Source of the DNA: Flaveria trinervia | Lineage: Eukaryota > Streptophyta > Magnoliopsida > Asterales > Asteraceae | Assembly (NCBI GenBank): GCA_025506515.1 | Contig: CM046443.1 | Coordinates: 42,087,331 to 42,151,330 of the forward strand | Direction of reading: 5' to 3' | Length of the DNA stretch: 64,000 nucleotides | Shown here: positions 44,938 to 56,645 of the stretch, piece after piece | Position numbering within the stretch: position 1 is the first letter of the stretch | Layout of the letters: each line of letters opens with the position of its first letter | The notes under the pieces: generated by a model | The model's input: the letters and a program-made list of their open reading frames with translations, nothing else | What the model was told of the DNA's origin: nothing | Database searches by the model: none | Program-made: the position numbers and the translations under genes

Positions 44938-45255
44938 TGGTATGTGGACAGTGGAGGATCTATGCATATGACAGGGAGCAGTTCTCTTCTTCATGACTAC
45001 TCTCAAGGAAAGAACGGATTTGTATCTTTTGGTAATGATGCTAAGGGTTACATCATCGGCAAAGGTTTTGTGTCATATGGTGAGATAAGATTTGATGATG
45101 TTAACCATGTGGAGAATCTCAAGTACAACTTGTTGAGTGTCAGTCAAATGTGTGATAAAGGGCATGTTGCACTTTTCACCAGCCAGAACTGTCGGATTCT
45201 GTCTTCCAATGTTCTAAGAATGATTGACAAGATATTGGATGAATATACTCTCTGA
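44938..45255 (+). pseudogene. Element E aspartic protease
   Basis: Motif VDSGGSMHMTGSSSLLHDY, catalytic Asp at 44947-44949. DSGGS is a variant of the more usual DSGCS or DSGAS. FVSFGNDAKGYIIGKG and KYNLLSVSQMCDKGHVALF follow. Confidence 0.85.
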
Positions 45256-46699
45256 AGGCCAACAGGGTTGGAAGAGTATATGCCTTAGACTTATCAATGA
45301 AAATTGATCTAAAAACAATCCATGTCTGTTCTCCAGGCCTCTCCTCAGGAATCTGAACTATGGCACAGAAGGCTTGGTCATGTGAATCTTAAAACATGAA
45401 CCAGCTGCTCCATCATGGTTTAGTGAGAGGTTGCGATTAAAGGAGTTCAAATGTGATGACAACTGCTCTGCTTGTTTAAAAGGAAAGCAACATAAAGTAT
45501 CATCCCTCTAATAGAAGAACCAAATTCCACTACTGCTTGCAATTACTGCATATGGATCTTTTTGGTCCGGTAAGAGTGATGAGTATGGCAAAGAAAAAAT
45601 ACTGTCTGGTAATTGTGGATGATTATTCCAGATTTGTATGGACCTTCTTCTTACATTCAAAGATGAGGCTGGTCAAATCATCATCTACTTTGTTGCATGT
45701 GGAAAAGAGTACTCCCTTTCTGTCAAGTGTGTGAGGAGTGATAATGGCACAAAATTTAGAAATCACACTTGATGAATTCTATTTCTCTAAGGGAATCAAG
45801 AGGCAGTATAGCATTCCAAGAACTCCTGAACAAAATGGAGTGGTGGAGAGAAAGAACAGGACCCTTATTGAAGCCGCAAGGTCAATGTTGGCTGATTCTG
45901 GTTTGCCACTAACCTTTTGGGCTGAAGCTATCAACACAACTTGCTATGTGCAAAATAGAGTGTTAGTAAATCAGAGGTTGATGAAGACTCCTTATGAAGT
46001 GTTACATCATTTGGTTCCTCTGATTTCCTTCTTTAGAGCATTTAGGTGTCCTTGTTATATTCTTAACACAAAGGATCCACTTCAAAAGTTTGAATCAAAG
46101 GTGGATGCACGGTACTTTGTCGGGTATTCATCTACTTGCAAGGCATACAGAGTTTTTAATTGCAGAACAAAGATAGTTGAAGAAACCTTGCATGTAAAGT
46201 TTAATGAATTTCCAAAGGAGAAAATCCCACAAAACCCTGTGGAGTTATTTGATTTAGACATACTGCAATATGTTCCTTATCAGTCTCCAGCTGTTGCAAA
46301 TTCTGTGAATCCATCATCTCCTGCCACTTGTTATCCATCTGTTGGTATAAATGCAAGTTTTAGTGATCAACTGCCTGAGTCTACTAAACTTGATGTTCCT
46401 GTAGCTTCAGCAGTTCCATCCATAACAAATGCTGATAAGATCTCTGAATCCTCTACTTTATTTGAATTGCCATCTCATTCTAGGTTTCAAGAGTCGGGAT
46501 CACATCTGTTGCTGCTGAATCTCCTACAAAACTTGCACAGATCTATTGAGTACCAAGAACTGAAGAATCACCCCATGTCTCAGATCATTGGTAACATCAA
46601 TGCTGGTGTTTCAACTAGACGTCAATTGTCCATTTCTGCTTTTATGCTCTCTTCATCAGTCAGCAAGATCCAAAGAACTATCATACTGCATTAAGAGGA
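45256..46699 (+). pseudogene. Element E integrase and linker
   Basis: ELWHRRLGHVN pre-integrase segment near 45357, then broken zinc domain. LLHMDLFGPVRVMS with the first Asp near 45550 and IVDDYSRFVWTFF follow. The second Asp region (RSDNGTKF type, about 45735) is split by a stop. NGVVERKNRTLIEAARSMLADSGLP carries the Glu. The C-terminal part and a Ser/Pro-rich linker stay open to 46694. All three catalytic positions exist, across three frames. Confidence 0.87.
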
Positions 46700-47400
46700 C
46701 ATGGATGGGTTGAACCATTCAACTTGAGCTTCTTCAGTTTCAAAAGCAGCAAGTGTGGGAACTGGTTCTTCTACCCCAAGGTAAGTGTGCAATAGGCACT
46801 AAATGGGTGTTTAGGAATAAAACTGATAAAAAAGGTCAAATTGTCAAGAACAAGGCTAGAATGGTTGTATAGGGGTTTTCACAAGAAGAAGGTATTGATT
46901 ATGATGAAACCTTTGCCCTTGTAGCCAGACTGGAGGCAATCAGATTGTTCTTAGCTTATGCTGCTTTCCATAATCTTAAAGTTTTTCAAATGGATGTCAA
47001 AAGTGCATTCTTATATGGTAAAATAAAAGAAGAAGTTTATGTGTGTCAACCACCAGGTTTTGAAGATCATAAACATCCAGATTGGGTGTATAAGCTTCAT
47101 AAGGCTCTTTATGGGCTAAAACAAGCTCCCAGAGCCTGGTATGAAACACTGTGTAACTTTCTTCTTCAAAATAATTTCACTAGAGGCTCCATAGATAAAA
47201 CTCTGTTCATTAAGAAAGTAGGCATGGATAATCTCCTTGTTCAAATTTATGTAGATGATATTATTTTTGCATCCTCTGATCCACAGTTGTGTGATGCCTT
47301 TATTGAGTTGATGCAACAAAATTTGAAATGAGTGCCATGGGAGAATTACAGTTCTTTTTGGGGTTGCAAATCAAACAAATGGCTGATGGAACTTTCATTC
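46700..47400 (+). pseudogene. Element E reverse transcriptase
   Basis: Contains FRNKTDKKGQIVKNKARMVV, a stop at about 46870, IDYDETFALVARLEAIRLFLAY, FQMDVKSAFLYGKIKEEVYV, LHKALYGLKQAPRAWYET and YVDD at 47248-47259. A one-base loss near 47330 breaks the end. The core is otherwise continuous for about 128 codons. Confidence 0.9.
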
Positions 47401-48188
47401 ATCAGTCAAATATACAAAGGATCTATTGAAAAAGTTTGATTTACAAAACTGTAAGCCCTATTCTACTCCCATGTGCAGCACCACACAGCTGGATGTTGAT
47501 TAGAAAGGTAAAGTAGTTGATGAAACTCTTTACAGATGTATGATTGGTTCCTTGATGTACCTTACAGCTTCTAGACCAGACATTATATTTGCAACTTGTG
47601 TCTGTGCTAGATTTTAGGCTGCACCTAAAGTATCCCATATGATTGTAGTCAAACGGAACTTTAGATATTTGCAAGGAACTCAATCTTTAGGACTTTTGTA
47701 TTCCACTGGGCACTCTTGCAAATTAGTTGCTTTCTCTGATAGTGACTATGCATGGTGTAAATTAACCAGAAAATCAACCTCTGGTGGATGCCAATTTCTA
47801 GGCAAATGTTTAGTTTCTTGGCAGTGTAAGAAACAAACTTCAGTTGCTACATCCACTGCTGAAGCATAGTACATTGCTGCTGCAAGTTGTACATCTTAGG
47901 TACTCTGGCTTCAGAATCAATTACTGGATTATGACATTACAGAGACTAAGACTCCTTTACCGATGGACAGTGCTTCAGCTCTTTGTATTGTTAAGAATCC
48001 TGTCCAGCATTCTAGGACCAACATATTGAGATCAGACATCATTTTATCAGGGATTGTTATGAAAAAGGTCTGATTGATCAAAGTTTGTTCCTAGTGCTGA
48101 TGAGCTTGCAGATATATTTACTAAGCCTTTGGACAGTGCAACTTTCCAAAATCTAGTGCTAAGGCTTGGTATGCTACAGCTTGAATGA
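47401..48188 (+). pseudogene. Element E RNase H
   Basis: SLMYLTASRPDIIFATCVCARF, then AFSDSDYAWCK (family GG replaced by AW), RKSTSGGCQFLGKCLVSWQCKKQTSVATSTAEA and IYWDS-type remnants. It ends at a stop at 48186 after LGMLQLE. Stops near 47502, 47613 and 47868. Confidence 0.87.
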
Positions 48189-48771
48189 TTTGACAACTAC
48201 TAATGATCTCAGCTCACAAGTATTGATGAGCATTAGTATACAGCTATCAAAAATAAGTATTGATAAGTTATTTTATCTTTAGCAGTTTTCATAACTACTG
48301 AAGACTAAATTACTTAAAAGTACTTAAGTACTTATTTGTTGCAAAGTACTGATGTGGTTACAACCACTGATGTGTTCTAACAGATAAGTACTGATGACCA
48401 ATGAAACATCTGAAAATCAGATAACCTGCTGAGTAAGTGTTAAGGTCAAATGAAACAACTGAGATATGTGAACTGACAACAAAATGATGAGTAATTTTAT
48501 TCTTCAATTGTTTCAAACAACTGCTGGTTCATTTCAAAACAACTGAAGCCAAAACCAAGTCTTCAGTAGTTTCCAACTACTGATGACAAACACCAAGTCT
48601 TCAGTTATTACAACATCTGAAAGTTAAAACCATGTCTTCAGTCGTTTTCTAACAACTGATGACTAACACCAAAACATTCAGTTGTTTTCTTTCAGCCGTT
48701 TCATAACCTATAAATACCTAACCCTAACTTCAAACTTTTCATAAATCGTTTTCCGAACGTTTCTTCCATTA
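48189..48771 (+). other. Noncoding hairpin region of E between pol and 3' ORF
   Basis: No coding sequence. It has many words like cttcagtagtt and aactactgatga arranged as hairpins. The best is TCAGTAGTT with AACTACTGA around tcc (48563-48583), and a second at 48638-48659 has one mismatch. A TATA-like cctataaatac is at about 48708-48718. Confidence 0.7.
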
Positions 48772-51700
48772 ATGGCGACCATGCAAATCAACCACGACAC
48801 AACAGTGTGTGCCTACTTCACAAAATCGACCTTTTGGACTAAGTGATGCTGCCATTGATCTGATGGTTGATTCCCTGTATCAAATGCTTTTCTTCTGAAT
48901 CCAACCATCTATCCAGATACCCTTCGCGAATTCTGGACAAATGTCACTGTCCATACCGGTGAGAATGATGTCGCGATCACTCTCCAGTCATTTGTAAACC
49001 AGAAGAAGGTGGTAGTCACTCCTGCTATCATTCGCCAAACGCTAGATCTGAATGATGCCATCTTTGTCACCAAATACCCGAAGGGCACCATTGATCTATC
49101 ATTCATCAACCATGGATATGCGGGCGACCAAGTGCTACAACCATTCTGAAGAAGCACTTCCATGATGCTGAACGCCTAATCTTCCACATGATCAATGTTG
49201 CCTTGCCCCAAATCCTCTTCATGGGATCAAATGTCATCGAGGTGGCAGCAGGTATTGTATTCTATCCTTGAAAACCAAAGCTTAAATTTTTCTAAATTAT
49301 ATTTTTAGAATTAAAAGATCTGGCAATGAAACCTGTGGCTAACAGATGGCTATTATATCCAAGGTTTCTTATGGCCATAATCATGAATCGGTTAAAATCT
49401 GATGGCCCTTTTGGCCTTGGAGTCCCTGCTGTGGTAGTTTTGCCAGAGGTATACTCCAGGCACAACTCTGACCCACATCTCAAAGAGGCTGCCAAACTGC
49501 TAAAACGCAAGCAGAAGGAACCCACAGCCTGATCCTCCAGATTCAAAGTCCCCTCCAAACCACATTCCAAACAAACCAAAAAGGCTACTCTGGGAGTTGA
49601 GTCCCCTGATGATGCCCCTGCAACACAAAGGCAGGATGAAACTATGGATAGTAATCCCCCTGTAGTTTCCAAGTCTTTACCAGCTGAAACCGCTTAGGTA
49701 TCCTCTCAACAGGATCCTGATGCAACCAAAAAAGGAGAAACAATATTACTGGAATCTCTCTCACTTGAGAAGATTGCCATTGAAGAGCACCATTCACCCT
49801 AGGTGCAATCCTCTTCACACTTATCTCCCACTAAAGCCACCCCTACAAGCCTAACTGTGGTTATTGCCAAGTGCTGACTCAACTACATTCTCTACCCCTC
49901 CCCAGAAACCTATTACCACTGGGAAAACCTCAACAATAACAGTTGAGGGAGAGGATTATAATGTGGCTGATAACCCACAACACAGGGATTACAGATTTCA
50001 ACCTCCTAGTGTAGAGGAGGAGATTCAAACATCTGGTGAGGCTGCCTCTTCTCCTGTTTCAGCACATGACCAGGATGAAGATGGTATTATTTCTAAGTCC
50101 TCACCAGAGGCAACTGCCAATGAAGGACATAATCCTGAGGCAGGAAGTCCCCAGTTCCAAGAATAGGGGCACATGTGAATATTGATCTACACTCAGCACA
50201 TGTTCATCCTGATTTCATCAGGAGGTGAGATGATTTAGCAAAGACTGATGATGACTGGGCTTTTCCTTGATGTTCTAGCCCACTACACCATTGTTGAGAC
50301 TGAGGTATGCAGACTACAAGAACTGCTTGCCAAAATGTCACAAGAATCAAGTCCATCTGCCCACATCACCCACAGATGGCAGTTTTCCTGAAACTCTCCC
50401 AACACTGCCACTCCCACAACTTTGCCACCATCCTCTGATTCAGGCACCATTTCTCAGGGATAGAACCCTTTGAGCAAATGGTTGCTGCCTTTCATCATCC
50501 TTACCTCTCATCACTTCCATAATCACAAACATTATGCATCAAGCCATTGATGAGAGGCTTTCCTCAAATCTTCAATCCTTAGTTGATGTTGTTTTTTCTA
50601 AGAGACTTTTGACATTCACACCCCTGACCCAATGCAACCAAAAAGGGGGGAGTCTAAGTCAGTGTAAGTAGACAAAAGAAAGAGAGTTGAAGAGGAAGAA
50701 GAAAAAGAGAAGAAAGAAAAGGAAATGATCACCTACAAGAGAAAGAAAAGCTCTGAACAGACTGAATGTGAGAAAAAGTTAGAAGAACTGATCAAAGAAG
50801 CTGATGAGCAACATAGCAGATCTATGAATAAGATTATTGATCAACTCCTCAGACAAGGTTTTGACACAGCCAAACTTGTCTCTGAAATCAGAAGGCTAGA
50901 GATTCAAGAGATTGAACATAGATGGGCAAGTTGGAGTGAGAAAGAAAGGGAAAGGCTGGAAGCTATGACAAGATTCATATCAAAACATCTGGGAAGATCA
51001 ATCATTGAAGTGAAGTCATGGTCCAGAGACAGTATTTTGGAGATAACCACCGGAATCTGTTCTTCTGAAGTATTCAACAAAGGATTGATCATAGAAGCTC
51101 TCGATGGAGTTGGTGCTGGGAAAAGGTCTGATATGGCAAAGTTATCCAAAGCTTCACTCACAACCAAGATGCTAGAGCAGCATGTACAATCTCCCAACCA
51201 AAACAACCAACTTCACAACCCTCAAAACCAACTCCTTTACCCAAGAAACCTACTCAACCCACTACCAATGATGCACCCAAAAGGAAGAGAAGGGCGTTGA
51301 GGATGGAAGAAGAAGAAGATGATGATGAGGATGATAGTCTGCCAATCTCTGCTGTTCTTAAAATAAAGATGCCTGAGCCCAGGGGTTAACCAACAACAAT
51401 CACACCTAACTTCCAAAGGTAAATGGTAAAAGTCAAACTTGAAGAAGAAGAACAGCACAAACAACATGATGTGTAGCTGTTAAGGATGATTGATAAGAGT
51501 TTCCTAAGTCTTCATCCATACAAGCTATGAAGAAACATGCTCAGAGGTTGTATGCTCTCAGGTTTACATTTCAATATCAGAAAGAGAGAGTGATAATTTG
51601 GCCTGACCCCAGAGTAAGTGACAGAATTCAAAAAAGGAAGATTCCAAGTAGATACAATGGCCAAGTAAAGAAGATTGTAGATGCTGTGATAATGCTGGCC

Positions 51701-52143
51701 ATTGTAGTGTCACCCTGGGAAATCCTTGATGACTTCAAGAGAGCTTACAAGTCTAAGATGACTCCACAAACTTTACTAGAAAACAAAATGGTAAAGAAGG
51801 GATGATCTACAAGAAGCTTGAAGAAATAAGAAGAAATGAGCTCTAGTTGTTGCTTGAAGGCACTCATCCTGATGAGTTTGCATACAGAGAAATAACTACT
51901 GTGGAGCTGAAGAATGGAAAGCATGTTAAGTACTTATCAGAGTACTATGGGCCTAAGTTCTTCTTTGAAAGTGAAGCTGAAGAACTCACAATGGAAGAAG
52001 AACAGTTGTTTTCCTTGTGGCCTATGTCAGAGAGTCTTAGAGACTTATCATTGGGAAGTAGGTCTCATGGATGGGGTAACAGCTCTGTGTCCAATTCCTC
52101 AAGACAGAGTTCCCATTCATCCTTTGCCAATCAAACCTTCTGA
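48772..52143 (+). pseudogene. Element E extra 3' ORF
   Basis: Starts MATMQINHDTTV at 48772. The N-terminal domain includes YPDTLREFWTNVTV, VVVTPAIIRQTLDLND, then after a frameshift near 49130 ILKKHFHDAERLIFHMIN, a predicted intron (49250-49308) and WLLYPRFLMAIIMNRL. The FW-N, IxxxLxLxD and YPRFL order matches the A/B 3' ORF. Next are a Ser/Pro/Thr-rich part (49600-50470), a charged helical part (KKLEELIKEADEQHSRSMNK, 50725-51300), and a C-terminal region with QKERVIIWPDPR and YLSEYYGPKFF. Stops are frequent. It lies between RNase H and the polypurine tract. Function unknown. Confidence 0.7.
49250..49308 (+). other. Predicted short intron in E's 3' ORF
   Basis: 59 bp, gtattg to tatttttag, AT-rich. 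Splicing joins NVIEVAA to ELKDLAMKPVANRW in phase 1; retention gives a stop within six codons. The length is at the low limit for plant introns. Confidence 0.5.
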
Positions 52144-52249
52144 AAACCTCTTCCCTGGCCTGAGCTTAATTTGAAGATTTCTGAGCTGATCCAGATAATG
52201 TTTCTGCCAATAAGTGGGACTTCAATAATCTTAAAGGTTTTGGCTGCAT

Positions 52250-52265
52250 TGGTTCAGGGGGAGTT
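52250..52265 (+). other. Polypurine tract of E
   Basis: Contains cagggggagtt immediately before TGTTGGACC. Confidence 0.85.
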
Positions 52266-52350
52266 TGTTGGACCAAAAGAACCAATGAGCCAGATCAGAA
52301 AAACCTTTAAGTCCCACACACATCAAAACAACTGAAGTGGTCTACAACTG

Positions 52351-52623
52351 CTGAAGACAAAGTCTCAAGACAAAATCAGAAGACAAAGTCTGAAGACAAA
52401 GTCTGAAGATAAAGTCTGAAGACAGAGTCTGAAGATAAAGTCTGAAGACAATGTCTGAAGACAACAACTGAAGACAAAGTCGGAGACAAAGTCTGAAGAC
52501 AAAGTCTGAAGACAAAGTCTGAAGACAAAGTCTGAAGACAACAGCTAAAGACAAAGTCTGAAGATAAAGTCTGAAGACAAAGTCTAAAGATAAAGTCCGA
52601 AGATAAAGTCTAAAGACAAAGTT
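52351..52623. repeat. 13-bp minisatellite in E's 3' LTR
   Basis: About twenty copies of gtctgaagacaaa with substitutions such as gtctgaagataaa, roughly five more than in the 5' LTR. Confidence 0.9.
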
Positions 52624-52893
52624 CTAAGAAGTTTTCACAAAAGCTGAAGTAGTTCTCTTTAGTAGTTATGATGGTTTACTTTTCAGTAGTTTGTAATCAG
52701 TAGTTTTATATTATGTAAAACATCTGAAGTTCTTACACTTCTGATGTTATAACTTCAGTAGTTGTAATGTTAGCTTATACTTGGCTTTTAGTGAAGGTGT
52801 CAGTTGTTGTGGACATCTTCAGTAGTTTAGTTTACTTTCAGTTGTTTGTATAAATCAGTTAGATGTCATTATCAAGTGACGTCAGCTCATGTG

Positions 52894-52916
52894 ACATTCC
52901 TTTATAAAAGGAATGT
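52894..52916 (+). promoter_or_regulatory. TATA box inside a palindrome, E's 3' LTR
   Basis: Identical to 27522-27544, with TGACGTCA ten bases upstream. Confidence 0.85.
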
Positions 52917-53108
52917 TGACCTAATTTCCTTGGAGGTGAAGCATGTGCGTGAATGAAAACATTCTTTTTGCAGAAAACTTTCTCTCTTTATAACCGATAC
53001 TGTTTGATTGAATATCCATATTATTCTTGCTAAAATTTCATCTAATTCGTGTGCTATTTCGCTGCAAATCTTAATCTAATTGATCAAACTAGATCCCGAT
53101 TCCTTTCA

Positions 53109-53113
53109 TCTCC
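53109..53113. repeat. Target-site duplication of element E, right copy (TCTCC)
   Basis: Matches 26953-26957. Confidence 0.95.
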
Positions 53114-53687
53114 TCAGGCACTTTTTCGGCCTCAGTTTGTACTTGTTTATGATCATCAGCTTCTTTTTCTTCCTTTTCCTTTTCTTTTTCATAAAACTCT
53201 CTGATTATATCTTTTTGTTCCTCAGACAATGACACAGCAGGTACCATTTGCATACTCAACTCATTCTCCAAGGGAACTGGAGATTAAGGAATGACCACAA
53301 TAGGTTTAGTGTTAGTCCTCTGGTTAGCAATGAAATCCTAAACTTCATCATCAATTATGATTCTTCAGAAGTAAAGCTGTCTAGTGCACTAATCAGTTCT
53401 TCAAATTCAGCATTTTCAGAGTGTGTAGCATCTGATTTTCCAGAATAGAGAACCATTTCTAGGCTTGATTCTTCATTCTTTGATTTGCTTGTATCTTCTT
53501 CTTTTTCACCATTCTCAGAAGAAGATTGTTTCTCATCAGCCATAACTCTTTCTTCATCTTTTTCCCTTTCTTCAGCCTCAGCACTTCTTTGAATTTCAAT
53601 CAACATCTCAAGCTCAGAGATTCTTTTATTTTGGCTTCCAATTTGATTTTGCAGATTGGATATGATCTCTGCTTGTTCTTCAATCAT
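53114..53687 (-). pseudogene. Element F extra 3' ORF, N-terminal part
   Basis: Two minus-strand frames: 53687-53355 with a leucine-zipper-like coiled coil (IISNLQNQIGSQNKRISELEML) then an acidic Ser/Glu region, and a following frame with SLSEEQKDIIREFYEKEKEKEEKEAD. It runs to the target site of E, and its last codons (PEE) continue as MKKPES at 26957 on the other side. No N-terminal globular domain like that of A and B was found here, so it may be lost or absent. Confidence 0.7.
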
Positions 53688-53963
53688 ATCTTCTTGCTAT
53701 TCCAAGTTGAGTGTACCAACATATGTAGTAAGTCATGACAGTCTTGAAATTTTTTAAATTAAGCACAGTGAATGAATAATGGCTGTAATTATATCATTTC
53801 CTAGATATTTTGATCTTCATAAAATTAAATTATTTTCATGTTTTTCTAGAATTTTGACTTGTTTTTGATGTTTTGAATGATTTTTACTCAAGGTAATCAT
53901 GCCAATTGACTGAACCAGGAATTCAAACCTACTAGGTTCAAATGCCTTAGTAACTAAATCAGC
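53688..53963 (-). other. Spacer between RNase H and 3' ORF of F
   Basis: AT-rich and noncoding; nothing recognised. No extended polypurine tract of the A/B/C kind was seen here. Confidence 0.5.
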
Positions 53964-54550
53964 TTATTGATTTTTAGTGGGTACTTGAATCAATTTGATT
54001 AACCCCTTTTGAGCACAGTCTCTCAAAAAATGATATCTAATTTCAGTGTGTTTTGTTTTTGAGTGCTGAGCTAGATTATTTGTTATGAAGACAGATGTTG
54101 TGTTGTCAATGTAAATTGGTGTGTGCAAGAAGTTATAACCATAATTAAGCATCTGGTTTTGAATCTAGAGTACTTGAGAGCAATAGGTTGATCGTGCAAT
54201 ATACTTAGCTTCTGCTGTTGATACAGACACATTTGTCTGCTTCTTGCATTGCCAAGAGACTAGTCCGGGACCAAGAAATTGACAACCGCCAGAGGTGGAC
54301 TTTCTGTTGAAGTTGCATCCTCCATAATCACTGTCTGTAAAGGCATAGAGATTGAAGTCTCCTTCCTTTGGATACCATAACCCAAGAGCTAGTTTGCCCT
54401 TCATATATCTAAATATCCTCTTGACTGCATTCACATGTGATTCTTTTGGATCAGCTTGATATCTGGCACACACACAAACACCAAATATAATGTTAGGCCT
54501 ACTCGCTATTAGATACATAAGTGAACCGATCAGCAAAGTGGAATTTCTTC
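53964..54550 (-). pseudogene. Element F RNase H
   Basis: On the minus strand: LIGSLMYLIASRPNIIF, AFTDSDYGGCNFNRKSTSGGCQFLGP, STAEAKYIA, IYIDNTTSVFIT and HTEIRYHFLRDCAQKG. A stop lies near 54163. The family is that of element D (shared GGCNxNRKST and LVSWQxKKQTNV). Confidence 0.87.
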
Positions 54551-55434
54551 AGGATCATGTCCAATCTTCACTTTAGTATCCACAGGAGTTCTCATAGACT
54601 GACAATCAGCAAAGTGGAATTTCTTCAACATAATTTCCATGTATTTTATTGATTTATGAAGATTCCATCTGCCGTCTGTTGGACTTGCACCCTTAGAAAG
54701 AAAGTGAGTTCCCTGATTGCACTTATTTGGAATTTTGAATGCATAAGGTCTTTAAACTCTTAATAGAGTTGCTTGTTTATTGAGCCAAAAATGATATCAT
54801 CCACATAAATCTGGACTAATAACATGTCTTTTCTCTTCTCCTTCTGAAGAGAGTCTGATCAATCTTTCCTCTTTCTTATCCATGTTCAAGAAGAAAAGAT
54901 GATAGAGTCTCATACCACTTTCTTGGAGCTTGGTGAAGACCATACAGAGCTTTGTCAAGCTTGTAAACTCTGTGAGGGAAATTTGGACCTTCAAAGCCCG
55001 GTGGTTGACTCACATAGACCACTTCAGCAATCTTTCCATAAAAGAAGGCACACTTCACATCCATTTGATAAACAGTAAATTTCATGGATGCAGAATATGC
55101 TAGAAAGATTCTGATTGCTTCTAATCTGGCCGCAGGTGCAAACACTTCGTCATAATCGATTCTTTCTTCTTGAGTGTATCCCTGTGCCACTAATCTTGCA
55201 TTGTTTCTAATGATGATCCCTCTATCATTAGTCTTGTTCCTATACAACCATCTGGTACGGATAGGGTATTGTACTTCGGGAAGATCTACCAGTTGCCATA
55301 CTTCTTGCTTCTTGATTGGAGCAATTTTTCCTGCATTGCTTCAACCCAGCTATTGTCTTAAAGAGCCTCTTTGATATTCTTGGGTACTGTTTGACAAAGA
55401 AAGCATGGAAACAAATAGATGTTTGCAATACCAA
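54551..55434 (-). pseudogene. Element F reverse transcriptase
   Basis: Minus strand: RLVAQGYTQEERIDYDEVFAPAARLEAIRIFLAY, YQMDVKCAFFYGK, VYKLDKALYGLHQAP, KWYETLSSFLL, and YVDD at 54796-54807. The distal part holds a direct repeat of about 21 bp (54530-54551 and 54607-54628). The 5' end of pol lies beyond element C, outside the window. Confidence 0.88.
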
Positions 55435-55474
55435 ACTTGTTTCTTGTCACCCTCTAATTAAGATCACCAACAAT

Positions 55475-56181
55475 TGTAGATACATGTGTACTAGTTTAGG
55501 AACTCAAATGTAAAATGTCTTTCATGTCTTACATATATGTAATAGAATGGGTATGAATGAAATGTGATGTGTTTGTGATGCTTATAATGTTTAATATTTC
55601 ATTGATTATTGTGTGCTAACGCATATTGAACTAACTATATAGGTTTGTGGTTGTTTACATAGTCTTAGTCAATAATGATTGAGAAACGTGCTTAAACTTA
55701 ATCGTGTGAAGTTCTCATGTGAATGGAGCATGCTAATGGATCATACGCATGAATACTTCATGCTAATGAACCAGTCGCATGACTGGACCAGGAGACTGGA
55801 TTAGTTGCACGTGGTAACATGAGATTGACTCAGTCGCACGACTGGACCTTCAATCGTGCGGATGGATCAACCGCATGCTTAAGTCACATGACGAATGGAA
55901 AACCTAACCTATAAATACCACTTAATTCAGGGAAAAACATAACAATTCGAATACCTACGCACTAAATCGTACCCTAGCCATCTAGAGACCTAAGATACCT
56001 TGTTTCGAGTTCATAGATCGCAGTTAATCATCCTACAATCGTTCTTAACGTTTAGTTTCATCCTTAGATTGATTATACTTGCGTTCTCACTAATTGGATC
56101 GCCAATCAAATAGGATTATGCACTACTTGGTTTGGTATACATGTAAATCACTTAGTACTCTGTACCAAATCGGTCCTAACA
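55475..56181 (+). mobile_element. 5' LTR of element C
   Basis: Starts TGTAGATACATG and ends CCTAACA; 707 bp. It has TATAAATA at 55910-55917 and a reduced palindrome field at about 55735-55890. Confidence 0.93.
55910..55917 (+). promoter_or_regulatory. TATA box of C's 5' LTR
   Basis: TATAAATA in the context aacctataaatacc, as in A and B. Confidence 0.8.
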
Positions 56182-56183
56182 AG

Positions 56184-56194
56184 TGGTATCAGAG
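56184..56194 (+). other. Primer-binding site of C
   Basis: The sequence tggtatcagag lies two bases after the LTR, matching the first 11 bases of the initiator-Met type site. Confidence 0.92.
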
Positions 56195-56645
56195 ATTTGG
56201 CTCTTGATTTGTGTGTGATTCAATCGATTTTGATATAAAAATCATGTTTTTCACTCAAAAACGTAATCTTTTTGTGCCAAACAGTGTTTTCCACGTCTTT
56301 AGGTTAAAAAGTTAATGTTTTTCCGCCATACGAAAATTAGGGTTAGTGAGAAATTCGTGTTTTTGCATCAAAGTATTCAAAACCTTCGTTTTTGCAAAAA
56401 TAGCAGCCTCCAGTCACACGATTGACTCAATCATACGACTGAACCCATTCGCACCACTCATACGCACAACTGGTCAGTTGTCCATCCATTCGTACGACTG
56501 AAGATCTTTGTTCGCATTGTTCATCCGCACCTGTCCAGTCGCATGATTGAACCATCCGCATTGTTCAATCGCACAAATAGCCCAGTCGCACCCTTTCATT
56601 CGCACAAGAAAAACAATCTTTTTTTAAAATCCCAAGTAAATAAAA
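56195..56645 (+). repeat. 5' leader of C with palindrome field
   Basis: Noncoding. Imperfect palindromes like those of A and B lie at about 56405-56605. Confidence 0.65.

Larger units (their letters stand above)
26958..53108 (+). mobile_element. Element E: Copia retrotransposon, ~12.1 kb without nested B
   Basis: LTRs run TGTTGGACC to CTTTCA (26958-27596 plus 41599-41743, and 52266-53108), flanked by TCTCC. It carries a clear primer-binding site, gag with two knuckles, protease (DSGGS), integrase, RT, RNase H, a noncoding hairpin region and a large extra 3' ORF. It is inserted in the 3' ORF of element F in the opposite orientation and is itself interrupted by element B. Its proteins differ clearly from those of A, B and C, so it is another lineage. 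Confidence 0.95.
52266..53108 (+). mobile_element. 3' LTR of element E
   Basis: 843 bp, TGTTGGACC to CCTTTCA. It differs from the 5' LTR chiefly in a longer minisatellite (52351-52623). The TGACGTCA site (52877) and palindrome-embedded TATA box (52894-52916) are unchanged. Confidence 0.96.

Noticed and set aside
49292..49672. Minus-strand frame of 126 codons
   Set aside because: It overlaps E's 3' ORF, whose plus frame has motif support (YPRFL); the antisense frame has none.
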